Shown here piece after piece: positions 1-7,605 of a DNA stretch of 14,627 bases. The position numbers and the translations under genes are program-made. The notes under the pieces are model-generated. The model was not told the DNA's origin, searched no databases, and worked only from the letters and a program-made list of their open reading frames with translations. Source of the stretch: Chloroflexota bacterium (GTDB lineage Bacteria; Chloroflexota; Anaerolineae; Anaerolineales; Anaerolineaceae); NCBI GenBank assembly GCA_019136175.1, contig JAGVUS010000209.1:1-14627 (forward strand), given 5' to 3'. Within the stretch, counting starts at the first letter, position 1. Each line of letters opens with the position of its first letter.

Positions 1-2306
1 GGAGCCTGAACACGGCGAACCCGATCCCAGCCCTCAACATAGACATACGCCTGTCCACTGGTGAAATGCACCACATCCTTAAGGTGCGCTTCTTCCAGGT
101 CCATGGTATTTCCCATTTCTTCACGATCATCCATGGCGGTCATGCGCATTAATACTTTAAGGTTGGTTTGTTTCATTGCCTCTGGAGCCAACGCCGATGG
201 AAGTTGATCACAAATCAAAATGCCCTGCCCCAATGCGCGCATCTCTGCAAGCATCCGCGTGAACAACCGGATGGCATGTTCCTTGGGATTTGCCCGATAT
301 TGGCTGCCTTCATCGCTGCGCCCAATTAAATTATGCGCCTCCTCAACCACCAGGACGTGCCGCAAAGGAGACCCGGAGCGACGGGTTGACCGGGCATGCT
401 CATACACATAGGTCAGGATGAACATCATCATCAATGCTTTTTCATCCTCGTTAAGTGCGTCCAATTCCAATACAATCGGTGATTTCATCAATACATCCGG
501 TGGAATCACGCTATCTGTATCCAGCATCCTGCCCTTGGAACCCCGGCGAAGCGAATCAAGGCGTTGGAGCAGGGCAGCGTTAAAATCATCCCGAAGTTTT
601 TCGCTGTACCCTGATGACCGAATGACAAGATCTGCCTGCGTGCACAAATCAGACAGGGTCGGTGCTTCCAATCCCGGCTCCCCGCCCAGGCTGTCATCAT
701 ACCATCCCCTCACCTCATAGGTTTGCCGGATGGATTTATCGAGCATCAGTGGAAGCGGGTCGAATAAATTGAAAGCCCCAACAAAACAGGCATTCAATCT
801 GGAAATATGGCTTTCCAGGGAAATTCCAGCCGGTACTTCAAACGGATTAAACCGGAACGGACTGATGCGTTCCTCACCCAGTGTAAACACCAGCAAATCA
901 TCCCGGAAGGCGTCCATCTGCTTCAACGCTCGATACTCAGTTTTTGCCGGTTCCAATACCAGGAATGGAATCCTTTTTTCTGGCGCAACATTCCACAATT
1001 GATGCAAAATGTTCAGCATGGTGGTTGTTTTACCAGAACCGGGTACGCCAACAATTAATCCATGCTTTGCCAGTTCTTCCCGATTGACCTGTGCGTCGTG
1101 CCCGGCTTTCCCTGTTTCATCTGAGTATTTCCCCAGGCGAATATGTACCGGGGCGGCATCCCGCCTGGATCCCCCGCCATCTCCCAAGCCTGTATCCACC
1201 TCAAATCCCGGAAAGCCAGCCTGCACGGCAATGGGAAATCGCCAAAAACTGGAAACTTCCTCAACATCCACAAGCCGGTGCAACCGTTGAACCCTCCAGG
1301 GAAGTTCTTCTTTTGGACGAACCATCCAGAGTCGGGTGCGGGCATCCGGGCAAATATTTAACGATTCACCAGCCAGTACCTGCCTGGTAAACAGATCCTC
1401 ACCCAGCTTGCTGCTAATGATCTGGGGTTTGGACCGCGTGGAGCTGGAAGTGAGTGCTTCCGTCAATCCAGTTGGTTTCTCCTCGGCAAATACCCGGAAT
1501 GAAGTCAGGAATAAATAGGTTTGCGGATATCGGGAAAGTAAGCTTTCATAGTCATCCACACCTGGTTTCAATACCGGGAGTGGATCATAAGTTCGCAACA
1601 CCCTTCCATTGTCATCAGTTACACGTTCTCCAGAGAGTGCCTGCCTCATTGTCCGGGTACAGTTACTGATCCATTCCAGTTCCTCACCATCCAACACAGT
1701 TGGACATAAAAGCAGGTCAATCGCAGCATCTCCATCAATGCGCAGCATGGTTCTGCATAATTGCTCAAGCGAGTTGTTTGCCTGCGGTTTCCAGAGAGAG
1801 GCGACATAAAAATATGGATACCCAAAATTCGACTTGTATTCCTCTTCCGGTTTAATGATTTCATCCACATACCGAGACCAGGAAAGATCGGTGGCTTTAT
1901 TCCATAAATCTGGATGACTTTGTTCTGTGATCCGATTTAGTGTGTATTCTCGCGGAAATAAATTATGTATGCGTTCCGCCCAATTCGTATCATTCATTTG
2001 TTCCTGGCGGATACGTACAATCACAAATATTTGAAGATGATCTCCCATTTTCCTCAACCGCAGGCTGATTGCTGCATTTTCCAGGATGGGATGAAGCATC
2101 CGCAGCATGTTTAACTGGCGTTTTACAATCTCTGCGCGCCGTTCTTCCAGTTTTTCTCCCAAAGGCAGAAAACGCGGTTCAGCAAAATTCGGGATCTTCG
2201 ATAACTCGAAGATAATTAACTGGTGCTCCGCGTCGAGGTACTGGTAAGACCAGCGTGGTTCATAACTTCCCTTGTTCCAGCGGATGAAATAATTCGATTT
2301 ACTCAT
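1..2306 (-). CDS. HerA/VirB4-type P-loop ATPase (DUF87-like), partial at its C-terminus
   Basis: The reading frame opens at ATG 2306-2304 and stays open to the left edge, giving 768 codons without a stop; the C-terminus lies outside the window. Seen: Walker A GVPGSGKT at residues 420-427, then EPAKTEYR at 452-459, Walker B LVVEEAH at 652-658, a DQLPSALAPE stretch from residue 700, and a DDRE motif near 726-729. This order is typical of the FtsK-HerA superfamily ATPases annotated as DUF87 or HerA helicase-like. The first 400 residues are not a recognisable HAS barrel and have no clear membrane segment. Family members are hexameric motors that move DNA or polypeptide; the substrate here is unknown. 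The gene follows a DUF4013 membrane protein gene, with a hairpin terminator between them. There is only a weak ribosome site (GGTG) before the ATG. No conjugation genes are nearby, so a VirB4 role in a type IV secretion system is not supported. Confidence 0.85.
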   Translation of the reverse strand, partial: MSKSNYFIRWNKGSYEPRWSYQYLDAEHQLIIFELSKIPNFAEPRFLPLGEKLEERRAEIVKRQLNMLRMLHPILENAAISLRLRKMGDHLQIFVIVRIRQEQMNDTNWAERIHNLFPREYTLNRITEQSHPDLWNKATDLSWSRYVDEIIKPEEEYKSNFGYPYFYVASLWKPQANNSLEQLCRTMLRIDGDAAIDLLLCPTVLDGEELEWISNCTRTMRQALSGERVTDDNGRVLRTYDPLPVLKPGVDDYESLLSRYPQTYLFLTSFRVFAEEKPTGLTEALTSSSTRSKPQIISSKLGEDLFTRQVLAGESLNICPDARTRLWMVRPKEELPWRVQRLHRLVDVEEVSSFWRFPIAVQAGFPGFEVDTGLGDGGGSRRDAAPVHIRLGKYSDETGKAGHDAQVNREELAKHGLIVGVPGSGKTTTMLNILHQLWNVAPEKRIPFLVLEPAKTEYRALKQMDAFRDDLLVFTLGEERISPFRFNPFEVPAGISLESHISRLNACFVGAFNLFDPLPLMLDKSIRQTYEVRGWYDDSLGGEPGLEAPTLSDLCTQADLVIRSSGYSEKLRDDFNAALLQRLDSLRRGSKGRMLDTDSVIPPDVLMKSPIVLELDALNEDEKALMMMFILTYVYEHARSTRRSGSPLRHVLVVEEAHNLIGRSDEGSQYRANPKEHAIRLFTRMLAEMRALGQGILICDQLPSALAPEAMKQTNLKVLMRMTAMDDREEMGNTMDLEEAHLKDVVHFTSGQAYVYVEGWDRVRRVQA

Positions 2307-2335
2307 CAAAACACCGTGATTTTAAAGAAACATAA

Positions 2336-2371
2336 AAAGGGAATTCCAGGGTAATTATTGGAATTCCCTTT
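2336..2371 (-). terminator. Stem-loop followed by T tract between DUF4013 gene and ATPase gene
   Basis: A perfect 12-base inverted repeat, AAAGGGAATTCC and GGAATTCCCTTT, is separated by a 12-base loop. Read on the minus strand, the second arm runs into TTTTT and then ATGTTTC, which fits a rho-independent terminator 21 bases beyond the DUF4013 stop codon. The other strand has no T run after the stem, so the signal is one-directional. It lies 29 bases before the ATPase start codon, so it would cut or weaken read-through into that gene. Each arm contains the self-complementary GGAATTCC, so a protein-binding site is an alternative. Confidence 0.65.
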
Positions 2372-2391
2372 CCAAAACCAGTTAATTCAAA

Positions 2392-3159
2392 TTACATCTG
2401 CTCCCAACCACCCAGGTTGGATGCACCAGGCGGAGGTGGGGGAACCGTGTTTGTAACCACAGGTCCAGCACCAGGACCCTCCTGGAGGGCAATCATTCCA
2501 ATATTATATGCCATCACCAGGATGAGGTAGAATATTCCACCAAAAACCAACAGCCAGATTGCAACCCAGCCAAGACATGGGATCAATACAAGGATTGCCC
2601 CAACAATCCCCAGAACCAGCACACCGACAAAGTAAATTGCAACCGTCGCCAGCATGCGTTTCCATCCGCGTTGAACGATCTTCCAGATGGCACCAAATTC
2701 AAATGCTGATGCAAAAGTTCCCTTGATGGCGTAGTTAACATACACTCCCTGGATCCAGAATACCAGCAGGAGGGAATAGATCAGGCTGATGATTGCCAAC
2801 CCAATACTCCCGGCAGCAAGGGCATTACTACCATAATTGTAGCTGGCACCAGATGCAGCGCTCATAATGATGGAAAGGAGGATCATTGGGATTGCATAAA
2901 TCAGTGAAATCGCAATCATCTTTAATCCATCCATAAAGAATTTACCAAAGTCGCTCCAGGCTGGTAACGGGGGACGGATACCATTGCGAAGGTTTTGGAT
3001 AACAGCAAGCATATATCCCCCATTGACAAAGTTCAAAATGGGAATCATATTCACCCCGGCGCCAATCAGAATTTTCTTCTTCCATTCCGGGTCTCTGAAC
3101 ATAAAGGTCAGGTTGTCTTTTAGATCACCTGAGGTTGGATTGTAATCATAATATTGCAT
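2392..3159 (-). CDS. DUF4013 family polytopic membrane protein
   Basis: 255 residues. The N-terminal part (residues 8-66) carries the DUF4013-style pattern: a short amphipathic start, FRDPEWKKKILIG, a helix with NFVNGGYM, then the NLRNGIRPPLPAW segment. About five hydrophobic segments are visible, near residues 29-53, 76-100, 116-140, 169-193 and 195-222. The C-terminal 30 residues are soluble and contain a run of five prolines followed by GASNLGGWEQM. DUF4013 proteins are uncharacterised integral membrane proteins of archaea and bacteria; no reaction is known. The start is well supported by AAGGAG six bases before the ATG. The gene lies 36 bases after the zinc-ribbon gene and is followed by a hairpin terminator, so it may end a transcript. 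Inference: it could be the membrane anchor or channel for the neighbouring ATPase and adaptors. Confidence 0.85.
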   Translation of the reverse strand: MQYYDYNPTSGDLKDNLTFMFRDPEWKKKILIGAGVNMIPILNFVNGGYMLAVIQNLRNGIRPPLPAWSDFGKFFMDGLKMIAISLIYAIPMILLSIIMSAASGASYNYGSNALAAGSIGLAIISLIYSLLLVFWIQGVYVNYAIKGTFASAFEFGAIWKIVQRGWKRMLATVAIYFVGVLVLGIVGAILVLIPCLGWVAIWLLVFGGIFYLILVMAYNIGMIALQEGPGAGPVVTNTVPPPPPGASNLGGWEQM

Positions 3160-3195
3160 TTTCTTCTCCTTGTGATGATGATTGAAATGAATAAG

Positions 3196-3972
3196 TTAAC
3201 GGTCACTGGCAATTGCTGATACCGCAGCCCCTATGCCAGCCAGGGTTACCACACCGGCAATGCCGGCAATCCCTGCCAGGATTTCTCCTGCTGTCAGGGG
3301 TTTGGTCACTTCAGGCAAGGATCCGTTTCTTAACATCCGATAGCCATATGCTTCCGGTACCCATCCCCGGAAACTGGAAGGCAGTTGTACTTCAAACCAG
3401 CCATAGGTCTCCCCCACAACTGGAAGCACAACATCCGACTTAATCCGTGCCAGGTCACGAGCCTGAAAAGATGGCTCGAGCTTGATCGGGGCATCCTGGA
3501 TCTTATAAGGAACACTGGAGCCCCCCTTCCAACCAATCAGGTATTCATTGACCCGGAAAAATCCCCAGGCAGTTGATTCATCCACCTCTCCCAAACCCAC
3601 TTTCACTTTAATGCCAAGGGATTTTAGAACATAACCTTCAATCCCACCAAATGTTGCCACTTTATAAAATGGGTCTTGATCACCCACGATCAGCACCACG
3701 TCATTACCGGTCATGACAAACAGGCGGCGGCTATGAGTGTTGGGTTGGGAAAAAATGGGCACAACCGCAGTATTGGTATGCAGGATGAAACAATCTGTGC
3801 TGCCCGGTTCACTGATTTCGCGCACAGTTTCTGAAAGATTGGGATCTGGAAAAACAGGCACAAAACACCGGGGGCAAAAATTTGCCATTGGGTGTAATGT
3901 ATCACCACATTCAGGGCATACTGGATTGAAGGATTGCGGATCTGTAGTTTGGTGAGGCTGATTGGTCAACAT
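3196..3972 (-). CDS. Zinc-ribbon and SH3-like domain protein with hydrophobic C-terminal tail
   Basis: I chose the ATG at 3972 (258 residues) because GAAAGG stands 10 bases before it. The frame also has a TTG at 3990, six codons earlier, without a ribosome site. Seen: a CPEC...CPRC zinc ribbon with Cys at 19, 22, 33 and 36, then about 180 residues with two regions resembling bacterial SH3 repeats. In the first, VVLIVGDQDPFYKVATFGG precedes EGYV; in the second, VVGETYGWFEVQLP precedes FRGWVPE. The last 30 residues are a Gly/Ala/Ile-rich helix (LAGIAGIAGVVTLAGIGAA) that could be a membrane anchor or insertion helix. There is no signal peptide and the zinc ribbon suggests a cytoplasmic N-terminus. 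It starts 24 bases after the previous gene's stop. Function unknown; a tail-anchored adaptor for protein or peptide binding is an inference. Confidence 0.8.
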   Translation of the reverse strand: MLTNQPHQTTDPQSFNPVCPECGDTLHPMANFCPRCFVPVFPDPNLSETVREISEPGSTDCFILHTNTAVVPIFSQPNTHSRRLFVMTGNDVVLIVGDQDPFYKVATFGGIEGYVLKSLGIKVKVGLGEVDESTAWGFFRVNEYLIGWKGGSSVPYKIQDAPIKLEPSFQARDLARIKSDVVLPVVGETYGWFEVQLPSSFRGWVPEAYGYRMLRNGSLPEVTKPLTAGEILAGIAGIAGVVTLAGIGAAVSAIASDR

Positions 3973-3996
3973 GTCAATAATACCTTTCAATTACGG

Positions 3997-4731
3997 CTAG
4001 AAGTTCCGACGGACATCTTTCGCCCGTTTCTTTAATTCTTCTTCCCGGCGGGTCTTTTCATCCGTTTCCTTAACTTGAGCCCCGCGGTCTGTAAAGTCAG
4101 AAATTACGGATTTGATCATCAAGTCAACCGAATCTTTTAGATAGTTCAACCGCGGGTTGTAATCCACTTCGTCAATCACTCGAAGAACTTCTGTTTGCCA
4201 ATCGTCCAACAACCGCGCCCTTTCCCACTTGCGTTGTTGGATCGCCTGATAACGTTCCAGCCGCCGCCGTTCAATCAACATCACACGTTCTTTATGTGCC
4301 TCGCTCTTAAACGTAACCGTCTGGGACGTTTGTTTCATCGGGCTTTTTGCGGGTAATTCTCCCGACTGAATGGTCAAACGTGGTGGTAATTCAGGAGAAT
4401 TTTCTCTGAGTTCTGAAGGAAGCTGGGGCGGGATTAAGATTTGCCGTCTTTCCACATAGGCAAGTGCGCCCAGCTTTTGAACCCCCACAAGAACTTTAAG
4501 ATACCGGTACTTTAACTCCTCCACGCCCACCAGCAATTGTTCCTGTACAGGTAATTCATGATGATAGATTAAATTACAATATTCCACCAGAACAGGCAGT
4601 TGATACGTTTTAATTTTCCCGTGAAGTTGGTTTAAAAATTCCGCTTCAGAAATTTGCAGATCTGGCGGATACATGACAGGTGTGGTCTGCTCACTAATAA
4701 TGATCAGACTTTGCAGGTTCAATGAATTCAT
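3997..4731 (-). CDS. Hypothetical protein with charged coiled-coil C-terminal half
   Basis: 244 residues, family not recognised. Residues 25-105 look like a small helical domain (EFLNQLHGKIKTYQLPVLVE and onward) ending in a beta-like ALAYVERRQILIPP stretch. A Pro/Ser/Thr-rich linker follows at about 105-140. The remainder is strongly charged with long runs of Arg, Glu and Lys (RVMLIERRRLERYQAIQQRKWERARLL, then EKTRREEELKKRAKDVRRNF) and probably forms helices or a coiled coil. There is no signal peptide or membrane segment. No good Shine-Dalgarno site precedes the ATG; an internal ATG at 4674 has none either. The gene follows a 96-base gap that carries a palindrome and a TATAAT box, and it is close to the zinc-ribbon gene downstream. 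Codon use matches its neighbours and there is no sign of decay. A structural or adaptor role for the nearby ATPase is speculation. Confidence 0.7.
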   Translation of the reverse strand: MNSLNLQSLIIISEQTTPVMYPPDLQISEAEFLNQLHGKIKTYQLPVLVEYCNLIYHHELPVQEQLLVGVEELKYRYLKVLVGVQKLGALAYVERRQILIPPQLPSELRENSPELPPRLTIQSGELPAKSPMKQTSQTVTFKSEAHKERVMLIERRRLERYQAIQQRKWERARLLDDWQTEVLRVIDEVDYNPRLNYLKDSVDLMIKSVISDFTDRGAQVKETDEKTRREEELKKRAKDVRRNF

Positions 4732-4779
4732 GATTGTATTTACTTTTCGTTGTGTGGGATTTTTACCTAATAAAATTGT

Positions 4780-4803
4780 TTATAAGGTGATTATACCTTA
4801 TAA
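4780..4803 (-). promoter_or_regulatory. 24-base palindrome overlapping a TATAAT box: possible operator/promoter
   Basis: The arms TTATAAGGT and ACCTTATAA are perfect reverse complements separated by six bases; allowing one bulged base, the pairing extends by three more. On the minus strand TATAAT (4790-4795) straddles the first arm and the spacer. No convincing -35 box stands 16-18 bases upstream. If used, transcription would start about 50 bases before the ATG at 4731. A repressor bound here would cover the -10 box. The site is AT-rich and followed by ACAATTTT, so a weak terminator for the TPR gene is the alternative. Confidence 0.45.
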
Positions 4804-4827
4804 CAACCAACACCCGGAGTAATAAAA

Positions 4828-5706
4828 TTACATATTTGAAAGGAGATTGGAGGAAATTTCTCCACCGGCAGCTTCCTCCTGGATCAACCAATCCAGGTAT
4901 GCCTTCGCGGTCATCAGGCTGGCACCGCTCAGCGCCACCACCTGTTTGAGCGCTTCGGCTTTTTTGCCAGATTTGACCAGATTCCTGATTTGATCCTTTT
5001 CCTCAGCCTTAAGTTGTATCCGGGTTGGGTTCTGCGCAGATGATTGTTGGAGATTTTCAAGCTCAATTCGGGCACGCTGGGTCCAGATGGGATGATCTGA
5101 CAATCCCAGGAAACTAGTCAGTGCAGCTTCCGCCAGTTCACGTTTACCAAGCTTTTGATATATCTGCGCCTGGTAATAGTAAATCACCGCATTGGATGGC
5201 TGCAATTGCAGAACTGCATTTAATTCGCGCAAGGCTTGTTCATACTCCCCCATTTCGCTTAAGATCACCCCGTAATCCAGCCGCGCATCCACGTGCGTGG
5301 GTTTTAATTCCAGCGCGGTCTCCAGGTCACTCAAAGCCTCCGGGAATTGACGAATCAACATATGAATATGACCGCGGCGGAAATACCCTTCCGGGTTTGC
5401 TGGTAGTAACCGAACCAACTGATCATACGCTTCCAGGGCGCGTTTATATGTGTGTAAAGCCTGGTAGACCAACCCCCTTCCCAGGTATCCACCTGAGTGA
5501 AGAGGAGCAAGCTGAACCACCATATTAAAATCTTCCAGCGCTGCCTGGTAGCGCTTTAATTGGTAATAAACCATCCCGCGCCCAAGATATGTTTCCGGAT
5601 CATGGGTTTCCATGCTGATGGCGCGGTCATATGCCCGTAATGCTGCCGACCACTTTCTTTCAGCAGCATATTGATCACCCACATGCTTGTAATAATCCGC
5701 ATTCAT
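4828..5706 (-). CDS. TPR-repeat protein with bL12 C-terminal-like domain
   Basis: 292 residues, soluble. About six tetratricopeptide repeats run from residue 3 to 206 with the usual spacing of 34: examples are the AALRAYDRAI, AALEDFNMVV, ALEAYDQLVR, ALSDLETALEL and ALRELNAVLQL helices, each followed by P and a new aromatic-rich helix. Residues 235-275 (EEKDQIRNLVKSGKKAEALK, then a segment ending TAKAYLDWL) resemble the C-terminal domain of ribosomal protein bL12, in which a Lys-rich helix is followed by a conserved TG-x-L-x-x-AK turn. TPR domains bind partner proteins, so the protein is probably a scaffold. The ATG at 5706 has AAGGA nine bases before it. It lies 61 bases after the ABC exporter gene and is the first of the five left-hand genes. 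Whether it belongs to the exporter or the ATPase cluster is not decided by the sequence. Confidence 0.8.
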   Translation of the reverse strand: MNADYYKHVGDQYAAERKWSAALRAYDRAISMETHDPETYLGRGMVYYQLKRYQAALEDFNMVVQLAPLHSGGYLGRGLVYQALHTYKRALEAYDQLVRLLPANPEGYFRRGHIHMLIRQFPEALSDLETALELKPTHVDARLDYGVILSEMGEYEQALRELNAVLQLQPSNAVIYYYQAQIYQKLGKRELAEAALTSFLGLSDHPIWTQRARIELENLQQSSAQNPTRIQLKAEEKDQIRNLVKSGKKAEALKQVVALSGASLMTAKAYLDWLIQEEAAGGEISSNLLSNM

Positions 5707-5767
5707 CCGCTTGCGTCCTTAAACCGAACAAAATCCGAAAAAGACGCACTACGTGCTTATAAATTGA

Positions 5768-7594
5768 TTATAGCCCGGCTTCTTCAATGCGCAAGTTCCT
5801 GGCTTGTTCAATGTATGCCAGGCTTTGATGCCGGAAGTACGTGTTGTATAACCCGGCATAATGTCCACCCCTGCGCATGAGATCATCATGGTTCCCCATC
5901 TCGATGATCCGTCCCTGCTCCATCACAATGATTCGATCTGCTGATTTTACAGTGGAAAGCCGATGGGCAATCAGGATACTGGTGGTTTGAGCAAGGATCA
6001 TTTTTAGCGTCTGCTGGATTTGCCATTCCGTGAATGGATCAATGCTCGCTGTTGCTTCATCCAGAATAAAGATGGCTGGTTTTTGGACCAGGACCCGCAT
6101 CAGGGAGACCAGTTGACGCTGCCCCATGGAAAGACGGGACCCGCGCTCACCAACATTGGTTTGTAACCCATCCGGCAAAGCCTCAAGCCATTCCCCCTCG
6201 CCAATTGTCCTGGCGAGTTGTTCAATTTCATCATCCGTTACATCCGGGCGTGCATACCGGATATTTTCCACAACAGTGCCCGAAAACAGGAATGGAACCT
6301 GGGTCACAATCCCAAGATGGTTCCGGTATGTTTCCAGATGGAACGACCGGATATCCTGATCATCGATTAAGATTTCACCGGACTGGTATTCATAAAACCG
6401 CGCCACCAGCTTGGCGATGGAGGTCTTTCCCGCACCGGTATGCCCCACAATGGCAATATTTTCACCGGGACGTATATGAAGGTTAAAATCTTCCAATACA
6501 GGCTCATCCGGTTTATATGAAAACCCGACATGCTTGAATTCAATTTTTCCCTGCAGCCGCAGCACAGGTTGATTGGAAATCTGCCTCACGGCTGGTTCAG
6601 CATCAATCAGGGCAAAAACCCGTTCTGCAGCCGAGAGACCATTTTGAATCTGAGTCCAGAAGGATGCCAGGTTCATCACAGGGTACAGGAATCGATCCAG
6701 GCTGGTAATGAACAGATACCAGACCCCAGCAGTAACCAGCCCCTGTGATACCGTAATGGCACCGGCGTAAATCATCATTGCAGTTGCCATTCCACCCATT
6801 GCATTCAGGGTAGGAAACACGATCGATAGAACCAGCCCGCGTCGAAAATTCACCTGGTAGGAAGTATCATTGGCTTTGTCAAATTCATCGTAAATGCTGG
6901 TTTCCTGCCGAAAATTCTTGGCAACCGCAATACCAGAAATGGTTTCCTTAATGGTGGAATTTACATTCGCCATGGCGCGCATTCCCTGGCGGGTGACTTT
7001 CCGAGCCAGCTTCCTGTAAAAGTATGTCAATATTGCCACAACTGGAATCAGAGCAAAGAGATAAAGGGTCAACCGCCAATCCACGCTCAGTAAAATAATC
7101 GCCAGAGTGATCGACTCCACCAATTGGGTGATCACATCGGTCGTGATGGTGACCAGTTGACCAAAGTCCTGCGTATCCGAAGTAATGCGGGAAACAACCT
7201 TGCCAGATGGCACCTCATCATAAAAGGACAGGTCATGATTGGTTGCCGCCTGAAAACCTTCTTCAGCCATTTTCAGGACAACTGCCGCCACAGTCCGAAC
7301 AGTCAGTCTGCGGCTTGCCCAGTTAATCGCCCAATTGAGGATCCCTGCAACCAGAACAGCACCTGCAAGGAGAATTAATGTCCATTCACCAACTCCCGGC
7401 TTCAGCAAATCAACACCGCGGGAGACGATCAGTGGTTGGATTACCGAAATCCCGGCAAGCAGCAGGACAAGAACAACAATCATTGTCATCCTGATCCGGT
7501 GTGGCTTAAAGTACATCAGAATCCGCCGGATCAATTCCCGGTCGGAATACTTGCGGTCATATTGTTCCTTATCAAGACTGGAAAAGAAACCCAT
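5768..7594 (-). CDS. ABC exporter half-transporter with complete Walker B but altered signature motif (heterodimer subunit)
   Basis: 608 residues: a six-helix type I exporter membrane domain (about residues 30-320) fused to a nucleotide-binding domain. Seen: Walker A GHTGAGKT at 384-391, Q-loop Q432, signature LSMGQ at 488-492 in place of LSGGQ, Walker B ILDEA with catalytic Glu513, and switch His544. The pattern matches the subunit of heterodimeric exporters (such as TM288 or BmrD) that keeps the catalytic Glu and offers a weakened signature to its partner. It would use ATP to move lipids, peptides or drugs outward; the substrate cannot be told. The start has AGGA five bases before the ATG, and the gene begins 11 bases after the partner gene, so co-expression is very likely. 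No protease or accessory domain is fused. Confidence 0.92.
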   Translation of the reverse strand: MGFFSSLDKEQYDRKYSDRELIRRILMYFKPHRIRMTMIVVLVLLLAGISVIQPLIVSRGVDLLKPGVGEWTLILLAGAVLVAGILNWAINWASRRLTVRTVAAVVLKMAEEGFQAATNHDLSFYDEVPSGKVVSRITSDTQDFGQLVTITTDVITQLVESITLAIILLSVDWRLTLYLFALIPVVAILTYFYRKLARKVTRQGMRAMANVNSTIKETISGIAVAKNFRQETSIYDEFDKANDTSYQVNFRRGLVLSIVFPTLNAMGGMATAMMIYAGAITVSQGLVTAGVWYLFITSLDRFLYPVMNLASFWTQIQNGLSAAERVFALIDAEPAVRQISNQPVLRLQGKIEFKHVGFSYKPDEPVLEDFNLHIRPGENIAIVGHTGAGKTSIAKLVARFYEYQSGEILIDDQDIRSFHLETYRNHLGIVTQVPFLFSGTVVENIRYARPDVTDDEIEQLARTIGEGEWLEALPDGLQTNVGERGSRLSMGQRQLVSLMRVLVQKPAIFILDEATASIDPFTEWQIQQTLKMILAQTTSILIAHRLSTVKSADRIIVMEQGRIIEMGNHDDLMRRGGHYAGLYNTYFRHQSLAYIEQARNLRIEEAGL

Positions 7595-7605
7595 ATGCTT
7601 CCTGT

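Noticed and set aside
1..2306. Broken or frameshifted gene, because many short frames appear on the plus strand here
   Set aside because: Translation of the minus strand from 2306 is open to the edge in one frame with correctly spaced ATPase motifs; the gene simply leaves the window.
1..2306. Conjugative or type IV secretion VirB4
   Set aside because: No relaxase, coupling protein, pilin or other secretion component appears in the window; only the shared ATPase fold supports the idea.
2310..2335. Promoter for the ATPase gene with TAAAAT as -10 box
   Set aside because: The -35 match is poor and the transcript leader would be only about five bases long.
5121..5528. 135-codon frame on the plus strand
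   Set aside because: It lies entirely antisense to the TPR repeats, and its protein is low in structure and rich in Pro, His and Arg, as expected of a shadow.
5738..5756. Hairpin with T run after the ABC exporter as a terminator
   Set aside because: The stem GCAC/GTGC has only four base pairs with a three-base loop and is three bases away from the T run; too weak to call.
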